Source of the DNA: an uncultured bacterium | Lineage (GTDB): Bacteria > Verrucomicrobiota > Kiritimatiellia > PWTM01 | Assembly (NCBI GenBank): GCA_938010045.1 | Contig: CALLFZ010000026.1 | Span: 62,001 to 126,000 of the forward strand | Direction of reading: 5' to 3' | Length of the DNA: 64,000 nucleotides | Shown here: one piece after another, positions 24,755 to 35,082 of the stretch | Numbering within the stretch: the stretch's first letter is position 1 | How the letters are laid out: each line of letters begins with the position of its first letter | Program-made: the position numbers and the translations under genes | The notes under the pieces: generated by a model | The model's database searches: none | Told to the model about the DNA's origin: nothing | Seen by the model: the letters and a program-made list of their open reading frames with translations, nothing else

Positions 24755-25524
24755 GGACCCGCACCCGTGTCGGGCCGGCTCGGCGCGCCCCGGCTGGCGG
24801 CCAGTCGCCGGCGTTCGGCCAGCGCGGCGCGCAGGTCGCCCCGGCCTATCCACTCCAATTGTCGGCGGAGCGCGCGGGCCCGTTCGGTCTCTTCGTCGGT
24901 GATCTCGGCGCCCTCGAACGGCGGCTCGGTGTGTTTCGGAAAGATAATCGCGACCTGGGGACAGATCCGCGCGCACGCCGGACAGTGCGGTTTACAGTTC
25001 GCCGGCCGCACCACATGCACACGGCCATCGCGGCGCTCGTAGACGCCAAAAAGACAAAACTCAACACACTGGCCGCAGGCCGTGCAGCGCGCGGAGTCAA
25101 TCACCGGAAACCAAGGCAGCCAGCCGTCCGGCGGCGCATCGGACGCGGGGAGCTCCTCGGTCGAGGTGGTCGGCACCGCGTCGACGCCGGCCCGCTGGGC
25201 TGCCTCCTGGGGATCCGCGCCGACGAGGTCCACGCAGCGCACGGCGACCGGTGCGCCCTCGAGGGTATGTGCTGCCAGCGCGCGCACCGCGCGGGGCCGG
25301 CATGCGACGATCAGTCCGCCGCCCTCGCGAAGCCATTCCACCCACCACTCGGCCCGACGCGCCGCCGCTTCGCAAAGGTCATTGATCACGCGAACGGTCC
25401 AGCCCGCCGCGCGCGCCGCGGCGGCCACCGCGTCCGCCGCCGCCGGATCCACGCGGCGGCTCCACGCGCAGCGGCACACCACCGCGCGCCGTGCGTCCGC
25501 GCCCCGCTGGGCTTCCGCCGCCAT
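24751..25524 (-). CDS. 4Fe-4S ferredoxin-domain protein
   Basis: The 257-residue protein has an N-terminal Rossmann-like region (AVVCRCAWSRRVDPAAADAV, GGGLIVACRPRAVRAL) resembling the electron-transfer or hydrogenase-delta type domains, and a C-terminal pair of cluster motifs: CTACGQCVEFCLFGVYERRDGR and CKPHCPACARICPQVAIIFPKH. This is enough for one or two 4Fe-4S clusters. The last 50 residues are an Arg/Glu-rich helix (ETERARALRRQLEWIGRGDLRAALAERRRLAA). As the first gene of the operon it probably supplies electrons to the radical SAM enzyme that follows with a four-base overlap. Confidence 0.85.
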   Translation of the reverse strand: MAAEAQRGADARRAVVCRCAWSRRVDPAAADAVAAAARAAGWTVRVINDLCEAAARRAEWWVEWLREGGGLIVACRPRAVRALAAHTLEGAPVAVRCVDLVGADPQEAAQRAGVDAVPTTSTEELPASDAPPDGWLPWFPVIDSARCTACGQCVEFCLFGVYERRDGRVHVVRPANCKPHCPACARICPQVAIIFPKHTEPPFEGAEITDEETERARALRRQLEWIGRGDLRAALAERRRLAASRGAPSRPDTGAGP

Positions 25525-25537
25525 CGCCTCCCCACGA

Positions 25538-26752
25538 TCAGCGCGCGACCCGGAGGCTCACGATCGTACCGCGGTCACTGCGCATGAACAGCCGCCCGTC
25601 GCTCCACACCGGCGCGGTCCAGATCTTGCCGTCGGTGACCACGCGGGCGCGGTGCACGAGCTGCCGGTAACCGGCCGGGGTGGCTTCGACGACCGAAATA
25701 TCCCCCTTTTCGTTAAAGTACACGAGATAGCCGTTGATCTTGATGAGCGAGCCGAAGCCCATGCGCTGCCGCCATAGCTCCTGACCGTCGGCCGCGCGCA
25801 CACACACCAGGTCACCTCGCCCATTATTGCCGTCGCAGCCATAGATGTGGCCATCGTGCAGCACGACGCTGCTGAAGTGGCTCGCGATCGCCTTGTTTCG
25901 CCACACCTCGCGGGGTTGGGGGCCGGACACGTCGAGCAGCGCGCAGCCCTTGCCGTAGCCCGACGAGATGAACCATCGGTTCTCGGCGATGGGCTCCGGA
26001 TCCGCCGCGTTGACGTCCCACGAGGTTTTCCACGGGTACTCGACCACGACCTTCCCGTTCTCGGCATCGACGATGAAGAACGCCTTCGCGCCGAACAGCG
26101 CGAGGTGAAGGCGGCCGGCGCGCTGAAACGGGACGGGCGTCGAATACCCGGTGGTGCCACCGCCGCCGTTCCACAGCATGCGCCCGGTGGCCTTGTCCAG
26201 CGCGCAGCCCGACCGGCCGATGTTCAGGTACACCACGTTGCTGATCACTAGCGGCGAACCCGCCAAGCCCCACTCGCCGACATCGGCATTCATTTCCTTC
26301 GCGACGTTGCGAATCCACACCGGCTTGCCCGTCTTCAGATCGAGACAGGCCGCGTCGCCCCAATAGCCGAGCGTGTAGACGCGGCTACCCTCAATCCAGG
26401 GCGAGGCGCGTGGGCCGGGATAGCTGCCAGGCTGGGCGGGATAGGTGTGGCGCCACAACTGGCGGCCGGTGCGCACGTCGATCGCCACAATGTGGTCTCG
26501 CTCACCGTCGTTGCCGAGCGTTACGCCAACTCCGCCGGCGACCGAGAGCGCCGAGTAACCCCGGCCGACCGATACGGTCCACTCGATGGCGCCGCGTTCG
26601 ACTCCCGCCGGATCGAAGGCCGCGTCTTCCACGATGCCGTTCCCGTTCGGACCTCGGAAGCGCGGCCAATCGCCCGCGGCGACCATCTGGAGTGGGCTGA
26701 TCAGCGGGAGTCCAACGGTGATGAGGAAGGGTAGTATCTGAACCGGTTTCAT
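25538..26752 (-). CDS. secreted PQQ-binding-like beta-propeller protein
   Basis: The start ATG at 26752 is preceded by AAAGGAA and opens a signal peptide (MKPVQILPFLITVGLPLISPLQMVAAGDW). The 404-residue body begins with WPRFRGPNGNG and repeats propeller blades of the form AIDVRTGRQLWRH, CLDLKTGKPVWIRN, ALDKATGRMLWNG and CVRAADGQELWRQ. This is the outer-membrane-assembly/PQQ-like beta-propeller family common in planctomycetes and verrucomicrobia. No cofactor-binding residues are visible, so enzyme activity is unlikely; binding to polysaccharide or protein is the usual guess. It lies 13 bases upstream of the ferredoxin gene and could lead that operon. Confidence 0.85.
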   Translation of the reverse strand: MKPVQILPFLITVGLPLISPLQMVAAGDWPRFRGPNGNGIVEDAAFDPAGVERGAIEWTVSVGRGYSALSVAGGVGVTLGNDGERDHIVAIDVRTGRQLWRHTYPAQPGSYPGPRASPWIEGSRVYTLGYWGDAACLDLKTGKPVWIRNVAKEMNADVGEWGLAGSPLVISNVVYLNIGRSGCALDKATGRMLWNGGGGTTGYSTPVPFQRAGRLHLALFGAKAFFIVDAENGKVVVEYPWKTSWDVNAADPEPIAENRWFISSGYGKGCALLDVSGPQPREVWRNKAIASHFSSVVLHDGHIYGCDGNNGRGDLVCVRAADGQELWRQRMGFGSLIKINGYLVYFNEKGDISVVEATPAGYRQLVHRARVVTDGKIWTAPVWSDGRLFMRSDRGTIVSLRVAR

Positions 26753-27445
26753 GCCGGATGTTCCTTTCCGCGATGCGCGCCGCCCGACGGCGTCCATGCC
26801 CGCGACGCGGAGCTTAGCGATCCACCGGGGCTCTGACAACACAACCAGCCGCCAGCTGTGCCGATGGCGTGGTGGGGCGGGGGGCTGTGAATCGAGGTGG
26901 TCGTCGGGATCCGCCGCGGTCCTCATGCTCCGCACCTGTCCGGCGCGCCTCGAACGCGACTGTCGCCGAGGCAGCGGCTTCTCCAACGCATGGACAGGTA
27001 CGGAGGCGGCACGTCCAAGCATTGGAGGCATGGCCGACATCGCCGGCGCGCCCAGCTCGCGCGCCTTCGAGGCGGGCGGCAGAGCACGGCACCCAACACC
27101 TCGCGTTGCCGCTCTGAACGCCCGCGGAGCTGCCGCTACCGGGGCTCTCCAAGGCTGAACGTCGCTGCGCTGCCCCCCCCGTCCGTCCCAGGCGGCGCTC
27201 AAGGCCAGCGGCGACCGCATGGCCCCTGTGGTCGCGAGCGGTGGCCGCGGCCAGAGCATCGTGGCACTACGTGAATCCCGACTCAGCGTGTGTGGTGACA
27301 GCGCGCAGTGCGGCAATTTCGATCGTCGCGTGCCGGCCGCACGAATACCGTCGGCCTACGATTCCGCCCCAGCGCCGGGCGAGAAGAACGCGTGACGTGG
27401 GCGCGCCGGGTTTTTCCTCGCCGGCCTTTCGCCCCCCGCGCCGGT
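26753..27445. other. 690-base gene-free interval containing a palindromic repeat
   Basis: No frame in this stretch shows family resemblance, although the frame of the propeller gene stays open upstream. The only clear structure is the bipartite palindrome at 26982-27026. The promoter of the propeller gene should lie in the lower-coordinate part. Confidence 0.5.
26982..27026. repeat. bipartite TCCAA-N3-TTGGA palindrome element, copy 2
   Basis: TCCAACGCATGGA (26982-26994) and TCCAAGCATTGGA (27014-27026) start 32 bp apart, the same pitch as copy 1 at 14750. The left palindrome has one mismatch. The 18-base spacers of both copies are purine/GC-rich (CAGGTACGGAGGCGGCAC here). Confidence 0.6.
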
Positions 27446-29101
27446 TCAGGCGGTCGGGGCGACCGGCGAGTCCTTCAATGTGACGGTCTGATTGAAAACC
27501 GGCGCTTCGGGTCGGTGATCGAGCTCGTCGGCGCAGAAATACCCGAGCCGCTCGAACTGCAGCACCTCGCCGGGTCGGGTGTCACGCACGGACGGCTCGG
27601 CGAGAGCGCGCGCCACGCGCAGAGAGTCGGGATTGAGCCAGTTTCGAATGTCGTCGTCCTCGGGAATCGTGCTGAGATCCGCGATGCGGAAGAGCCGGCC
27701 GTACAGGCGCACTTCGATGGGGACCGCGTCTTCGACCGAGACCCAGTGGATCGTGCTCTTGACCTTCAGGCGTTCGCTCATCGGGGACCAGCGGCCGCGC
27801 AACGCGACCACGCGCCCGTCGGTGTCGTGGTTCACGCCGGTGCAGCTGACGTACCCGGCGCCGCGCAATCGAACCGCGCGGCCCGGGGCGAGCCGGTAGA
27901 AGTCACGTGGGGGGTTCTCGTGGAAATCGTCGCGCTCGATCCACAGTTCGCGGCCGAAGCGAATCTCGCGTTCGCCGTCCTCGGGCCGTTCGGGGTTGTT
28001 GGGCGCGGTGGCGACGAGCCGCTCGCCGGCTGCGACGTTCTCGAGGATGAGCTTGAGCGGGTCCAGCACAGCCATGCGGCGTGGTGCGGTGCGATTGAGC
28101 ACCTCGCGCACGCAGTGTTCGAGCAGCGCGATATCGGTGAGGCTCTCGTACTTGGTGATGCCGATCAGGTCGCAGAAGTTGCGGATCGCCTCGGGCGGAT
28201 AGCCGCGGCGGCGCATCCCGCAGAGCGTGGGCATGCGGGGATCGTCCCAGCCGGACACGAGGCCGTCGCGCACCAGTTCGAGCAGTTTCCGCTTGCTCAT
28301 CACCGTGTGCGAGAGGTTGAGCCGCGCAAACTCGTACTGGCGAGGCGGCGGATCGAAGCCGAGCGTCTGGATGACCCAGTCGTAGAGCGGCCGGTGCACC
28401 TCGAACTCGAGCGTGCACAGCGAGTGCGTGACGCCCTCGAAGGCATCCTCGAGCGGGTGCGCGAAGTCGTAGGTCGGGTAGATCACCCAGCGGTCTCCGG
28501 TGCGGTAGTGGGGCACGCGCAGGATCCGGTAAAGGACTGGATCGCGCAGGTGCAGGTTGGGGGAGGCCATGTCGATCTTCGCGCGCAGGCACATGGAGCC
28601 GTCCGGGAACTCGCCCGCGCGCATGCGCTCGAAGAGGGCGAGGCTCTCCTCGATCGGCCGGTGGCGATAGGGGCTCTCGCGGCCCGGCGCGGTCGGCACG
28701 CCGCGGTACTCCTTCCACTGCTCCTGCGAGAGCTCGCAGACGTAGGCCTGGCCCATGCGGATCAGGCGGACCGCGCACTCGTACATGCGGTCGAAGTAAT
28801 CCGCCGCGAAGTAGAGATGTTCGCCCCAGTCGAACCCGAGCCAGCGGATGTCGCGCTGGATCGCCTCGACATACTCCATGGACTCCTTGGTCGGGTTCGT
28901 GTCGTCCATGCGCAGGTGGCAGCGGCCGCCGAACTCGCGCGCCATGCCGAAGTCCAGGCAGATGGCCTTCGCGTGGCCGATGTGGAGGTAGCCATTCGGC
29001 TCGGGCGGGAAGCGCGTGACGACGCGTCCGCCATAGCGGCCGGCGGCGACATCGGCCGCGATGATCTCGCGGATGAAGTGCGTGGGCGGTGCGCGGTTCA
29101 T
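27446..29101 (-). CDS. glnS: glutamine-tRNA ligase
   Basis: The 551-residue class I synthetase has RFPPEPNGYLHIGHAKAICLDFGMA (HIGH motif near residue 38), RMDDTNPTKESMEYVEAI, the conserved CELSQEQWKEYRG and DPVLYRILRVPHYRTGDRWVIYPTYDFAHPLEDA, LSHTVMSKRKLLELV (MSKRK at the KMSKS site) and two C-terminal anticodon-binding barrels from residue 340. The pattern is GlnRS rather than GluRS. It charges tRNA-Gln directly, so this organism need not rely on the amidotransferase route for glutamine. The start at 29101 (MNRAPPTHFIREII) fits the family. Confidence 0.95.
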   Translation of the reverse strand: MNRAPPTHFIREIIAADVAAGRYGGRVVTRFPPEPNGYLHIGHAKAICLDFGMAREFGGRCHLRMDDTNPTKESMEYVEAIQRDIRWLGFDWGEHLYFAADYFDRMYECAVRLIRMGQAYVCELSQEQWKEYRGVPTAPGRESPYRHRPIEESLALFERMRAGEFPDGSMCLRAKIDMASPNLHLRDPVLYRILRVPHYRTGDRWVIYPTYDFAHPLEDAFEGVTHSLCTLEFEVHRPLYDWVIQTLGFDPPPRQYEFARLNLSHTVMSKRKLLELVRDGLVSGWDDPRMPTLCGMRRRGYPPEAIRNFCDLIGITKYESLTDIALLEHCVREVLNRTAPRRMAVLDPLKLILENVAAGERLVATAPNNPERPEDGEREIRFGRELWIERDDFHENPPRDFYRLAPGRAVRLRGAGYVSCTGVNHDTDGRVVALRGRWSPMSERLKVKSTIHWVSVEDAVPIEVRLYGRLFRIADLSTIPEDDDIRNWLNPDSLRVARALAEPSVRDTRPGEVLQFERLGYFCADELDHRPEAPVFNQTVTLKDSPVAPTA

Positions 29102-29180
29102 GGAATGCCGGACAGCATAGGACCGGCGGGCCGGCCGCGCAACGACGGCAGCCGGCGCGGCGAGGCGGCGCAGTAGAGAC

Positions 29181-31736
29181 TTAACGCGAGGCGTTCAGCC
29201 GATTCATTCCGCCCCGTAGCGGCGTCTCGCGGCCGCCCCACACCAAAACGCCGGGCGTCGCGGGCGGCAGCTCGATCTCCGCATCGCAGAGGTCGCCGTC
29301 GAAACGAAACGCCACCGCCACTTCGCCGGCCGGATGCGGCAACCGCGCGCGGATCGAACGCCATGGACCGGGCTGCGGCTCGATGCGCACCGAGCGGAAC
29401 CAGGGCTCGGCCGGACGGATCCCCGCGACGCTCGCGAAGAGGTGGAACAGCGGATGGCTGCCCCAGGCATGGCAGTCGGACCGGGTGTCGCCCGGTCTTT
29501 CCACCGGCGTGCGCAGGCCCTGCTGCACCAGCTCCTTCCAGAAATCGAGCCGGTTCACGATCAGATCGCCGCGCCCGAACTTCCGCCATGTCTCGAGCAG
29601 GTAGAAGCTAAAGTAGATCGTGGTGCGACTCAGGTTGGGATCGGCGAGCAGCCCTTCGAACGCGCGGCGCGCGTCCGCGGGCGGCAGCACGTCGGCCAGC
29701 AGCGCGAGACACTGCGCATGCTCACTGAATTCGGTGTGCGCGAGGTTGTCGGCGAGGAGGCCGCGCGACTCGTTCCAAAACTTCCGCCGGATCGCCGCGG
29801 CGATCCCGTCGGCGCGGGCCGTCCATCGCGCCGCCAAGGCCGGCTCGCCGAGCGCGGTCTCGACCTCGGCCGCCGCCCGGAGGCAAAGCACATAGAGCAG
29901 GTTGTTCAACGCGGACACGCCGAAGCGGCCGTCTGGCGCGATACCGACCTTCCAGGTCGGGACCCAGTCCATGAACGACCAGCCCGGCAGGCCTTCGAGC
30001 AGGCCATCCGCGTTGCGGTAGTGCTCAAAGAGCTCGAGCATCGCGCGCATGCCGACCGCGCGCGCGCGCACCCAGTCCGGATCGTTGCGCCACCAGGCAT
30101 GGTCGCGGAGCATGAGCGTCCAGATCATCGAAAACGTCGTGGACATCTGCGGGATGTGAGCGGGGAAGCGCTCGTTCACGAATCCGCCGTTCGCACGGGA
30201 GCGGTCGAACAACTCGATGCCGCGCCGCACGAGGCGATCGTCGCGCGTCATCGTGTAGGTGGTGAGCATCTCGAGGCGCGTGTCGCCGACGTACATCAAC
30301 TGCTCATAGTACGGGCAGTCCATGAACGTTTCATGCGAGCACATCTGCATGCCCCGCACGGCGAGGCGGATCACGCGGGCGATCTGGGCATCGTCGCACT
30401 CAAAACGGCTGTCGAGCTCGAGCGGATAGCGCGTTTCGTCCAGCGCGAGGGTGCGGAGCACCAGCGGCTCGTCGGCGGTGCGGATCGTGAGCCGGCACCA
30501 CCGCCCCGCGCGCCACCAGTGGGTTGAGAACCAGCGCGACGTGCCGCCGTCGGGCAGGAACGTATCGGTGAGGCCACGAAAGATTTTGCCCGCGAACTCA
30601 TCGCGATGTCCCTTCGTGCGGCCGTCGGGCAGGTAGAGGGACTCCGCCCACGACCAGCGCACTTCGGCGCCAGCGCCACCGGTCACTTCGAGCACGGGAT
30701 GGGCGCAGTAGTAGTCGTCGAGGTCCCACAGCACACTGCGTTCGGAGCGCGCAGGCACGACGACCTCGCCACGCCCCTCGATGAGCGCCTGCCAGCTGGC
30801 GAGCTCCTCGTGGCGGCCTTCGTCGGCCGTCCAGGTGCGCGTTGGATCGGCCGAGGCCACGACCGCGGCAACCCGACCCGTTCGCACGCGCCGGTCCAGC
30901 ATGTCGGGCAGCGTCGACGGCCGCAGGCGCCAACCCGACACCCAGGCTCCGTAGGGCATGTCGCGAACCGGTCCACGCACCACCACCGCCTCCACCGCTT
31001 CGCCGCTCTTCCATTGAGGCCCACATCCGTGCGCGGTGAGCTCGCCGCCCACCGCAAAGATTTCCCGCTCGGAAGGTGGTTCGACGATGAGCCCGTCCAG
31101 CCGCTCCACGGTCCATCGCGCGCGGCCGGTCGTGAGGTCCCGGTCATACGGGTCCTCGGCCTTGAGAATGAAGCCGCCGCGCCAGGTGAGCTGGGCCATG
31201 GGCGAGAGCGGCCCAAGGCTCCAGCAGAGCGCCTCGAGGCGATGGCGGCCGGGCGTCAACCGCACTTCGTAACTCTTGAATGCCCATGCCTCCACAGACG
31301 AGCGGTCGGGCCCGCGCGCGATGCGCTTGCCATCGAGAACGAGTTCGAACCGTTCATCGGCGCTCACGTGCAACCGAAGCGGCTGAGGCCGCGCCTCGAA
31401 TTCGCAGCGGAACCTCAGAAAAACGGGACCGCGCCACCCGCTGTCGAAGTAGCCCAATCGGTCGGCCCACCGATTGGGAAGGCTCGCAGGGACGTCGCGT
31501 TCGCCCGGCCCCCGCACGCCCGCGAAGTCGGGATGCCAGATCCACGAGGCCGAATCGATTGGTTCGATCGGTATCACGCCCGCGTTGCCGTCGTGCGGAC
31601 GGACGGGTAGAAACAGCCGCTGCACGACGCCGTCCGTCGGCGGCGAGGCGGGCGACACGGCGCCGGTGGAGCGCGCCAGACCAGAGACGAGAACCGACCC
31701 AACGATCCCCAGCATCGCGACTCGCGAACGTTTCAT
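29181..31736 (-). CDS. secreted alpha-L-rhamnosidase-like glycosidase (GH78 type)
   Basis: The 851-residue protein begins with a signal peptide (MKRSRVAMLGIVGSVLVSGLARSTGAVS). A beta-sandwich module (about 90-180, WRGPVFLRFRCEFEA, FELVLDGKRIARGP) precedes a second sandwich and an (alpha/alpha)6 barrel from about residue 440. The barrel carries the GH78-like signature ETFMDCPYYEQLMYVGDTRLEMLTTYT, then WSFMDWVP and the C-terminal SDCHAWGSHPLFHLF and GEVAVAFRFDG of the closing sandwich. The canonical DCPQRDERLGWTGD is altered here to DCPYYEQLMYVGD, so the substrate may differ from rhamnose. The stop lies 79 bases from glnS on the same strand. Confidence 0.85.
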   Translation of the reverse strand: MKRSRVAMLGIVGSVLVSGLARSTGAVSPASPPTDGVVQRLFLPVRPHDGNAGVIPIEPIDSASWIWHPDFAGVRGPGERDVPASLPNRWADRLGYFDSGWRGPVFLRFRCEFEARPQPLRLHVSADERFELVLDGKRIARGPDRSSVEAWAFKSYEVRLTPGRHRLEALCWSLGPLSPMAQLTWRGGFILKAEDPYDRDLTTGRARWTVERLDGLIVEPPSEREIFAVGGELTAHGCGPQWKSGEAVEAVVVRGPVRDMPYGAWVSGWRLRPSTLPDMLDRRVRTGRVAAVVASADPTRTWTADEGRHEELASWQALIEGRGEVVVPARSERSVLWDLDDYYCAHPVLEVTGGAGAEVRWSWAESLYLPDGRTKGHRDEFAGKIFRGLTDTFLPDGGTSRWFSTHWWRAGRWCRLTIRTADEPLVLRTLALDETRYPLELDSRFECDDAQIARVIRLAVRGMQMCSHETFMDCPYYEQLMYVGDTRLEMLTTYTMTRDDRLVRRGIELFDRSRANGGFVNERFPAHIPQMSTTFSMIWTLMLRDHAWWRNDPDWVRARAVGMRAMLELFEHYRNADGLLEGLPGWSFMDWVPTWKVGIAPDGRFGVSALNNLLYVLCLRAAAEVETALGEPALAARWTARADGIAAAIRRKFWNESRGLLADNLAHTEFSEHAQCLALLADVLPPADARRAFEGLLADPNLSRTTIYFSFYLLETWRKFGRGDLIVNRLDFWKELVQQGLRTPVERPGDTRSDCHAWGSHPLFHLFASVAGIRPAEPWFRSVRIEPQPGPWRSIRARLPHPAGEVAVAFRFDGDLCDAEIELPPATPGVLVWGGRETPLRGGMNRLNASR

Positions 31737-32149
31737 GAGCGAACCTCCGTACTTCGTTTCGCCACTCTAGCGGCGCAGAGAAATGGCGGCAACAACCGGC
31801 AAACGATGACCGAGCTTCGTCGGCCGCACGCACCGCTCGCCACGCGATGCCATCTCAACATTTGAGATGGAGCCGACGATGCACTGCGCCCTCCCGCCTT
31901 CGCTCGATCCGAGATGAACGCAGCGCCGGCCCGGACGCGCGCAATACGGCCGTGCGAGATGATGGATCTCCCCCCTCCTCCAGCGATCTGCGGGATTCTC
32001 GCGTCGGTCCCGACTTCTGGAACGTTTCAGTTTCGCGTTGCGACTGACGACGGGACGGGATGACGACGCAAGCGGGCCGCTTGACAGCCCTGCGGAGCGG
32101 GGGCAGTGTCGCGCACCGGTCGCTTCAACGACCGCCGGAGTCTCCAAAG
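31737..32149. other. intergenic region between divergent rhamnosidase-like gene and pheT
   Basis: About 410 bases that must contain promoters for both divergent genes. The one clear structure is the palindrome at 31850-31870. The frame of pheT stays open upstream to 32060, but that part lacks similarity. Confidence 0.5.
31850..31870. repeat. CCATCTCAA-N3-TTGAGATGG palindrome
   Basis: Nine-base arms with a three-base spacer form a perfect inverted repeat, about 115 bases upstream of the rhamnosidase-like start. A related core TCTCAAATTTGAGA recurs at 48287-48300. It could be an operator or a dispersed genomic palindrome. Confidence 0.5.
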
Positions 32150-34567
<2,418 letters not shown>

Positions 34568-34887
34568 GCGGTCGCTCGCCCGTCGGGCGATGTGAACAGG
34601 GCAGAGTACGAGGTCCATGATCTCCGCGGCATGGATTGAAATTTTGATCCGGTGGCTCCTCGGATGGAGCGCGCCGGAGCTGGGGCCGTCGTGGAGCCGG
34701 TTCAATGCAGCGGCGTTCGCGCCGATGTGGATGACGCCGGCGCCTCGTGGCGCCCGAAGGCCCGTTGCGGAGCGGGTCAGTGCAGCCGAAGGGAGTCGTC
34801 CACCCAGCACGCGGGCGGCGGCCGAGCCCGGCGGGGCCCTTGTTCTTTGCCAGAGTTGACCCCGGGGTATGAACCCGGGAGCGCTGT
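34568..34887. other. spacer between pheT and 6S RNA
   Basis: No protein-coding frame with support was found in these 320 bases. The last 45 bases probably hold the 6S RNA promoter: TATGAA at 34868-34873 with a weak TTTGCC 16 bases upstream. A CCCGGGG/CCCGGG inverted repeat overlaps the -10 region. Confidence 0.4.
34846..34873 (+). promoter_or_regulatory. candidate promoter of the 6S RNA gene
   Basis: TTTGCC (34846-34851) and TATGAA (34868-34873) are separated by 16 bases. The predicted start, about seven bases after the -10, falls at about 34880, just before the 5' arm of the 6S closing stem. The -35 match is weak. Confidence 0.35.
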
Positions 34888-35062
34888 GTACCCTGCCTTG
34901 TTCGCGAACGGGTCTCGCGCTCTGACCCAGTAAGCAACTGCAAGGGAGCCGAGTTCGCCCGGTGCCCTCCGCCCCTCGTCGGGCACGAGGAATCCGGCCG
35001 ACGACGCACCCACCTCGATGATCGAGGTTCAGAGACACGACCCCTACGGCATGGCGGGGTAC
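34888..35062 (+). ncRNA. ssrS: 6S RNA
   Basis: The 175-base segment folds as 6S RNA. The ends GTACCCTGCC (34888-34897) and GGCGGGGTAC (35053-35062) make the closing stem with one G-U pair. Next to the 5' arm is TTGTTCGCGAACGGGTC, close to the TGTTCGCAAGCGGGCC of E. coli 6S. The long arm closes with GTGCCC/GGGCAC (34962-34967 with 34981-34986), and the 3' half shows CGACGACGCAC and the hairpin ACCTCGA-TGA-TCGAGGT (35012-35028) in the place of the E. coli CACCUUGAACC hairpin. 6S RNA mimics an open promoter and binds the housekeeping RNA polymerase. It sits 20 bases upstream of rarA, with a 5-formyltetrahydrofolate cyclo-ligase gene behind; both are known neighbours of 6S RNA genes. Confidence 0.88.
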
Positions 35063-35082
35063 TTTATTTTGAGCCACCGGCG

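Noticed and set aside
25538-27316. Long minus-strand frame extending the propeller protein upstream to 27316
   Set aside because: The segment upstream of 26752 has no similarity, whereas ATG 26752 has an RBS and signal peptide.
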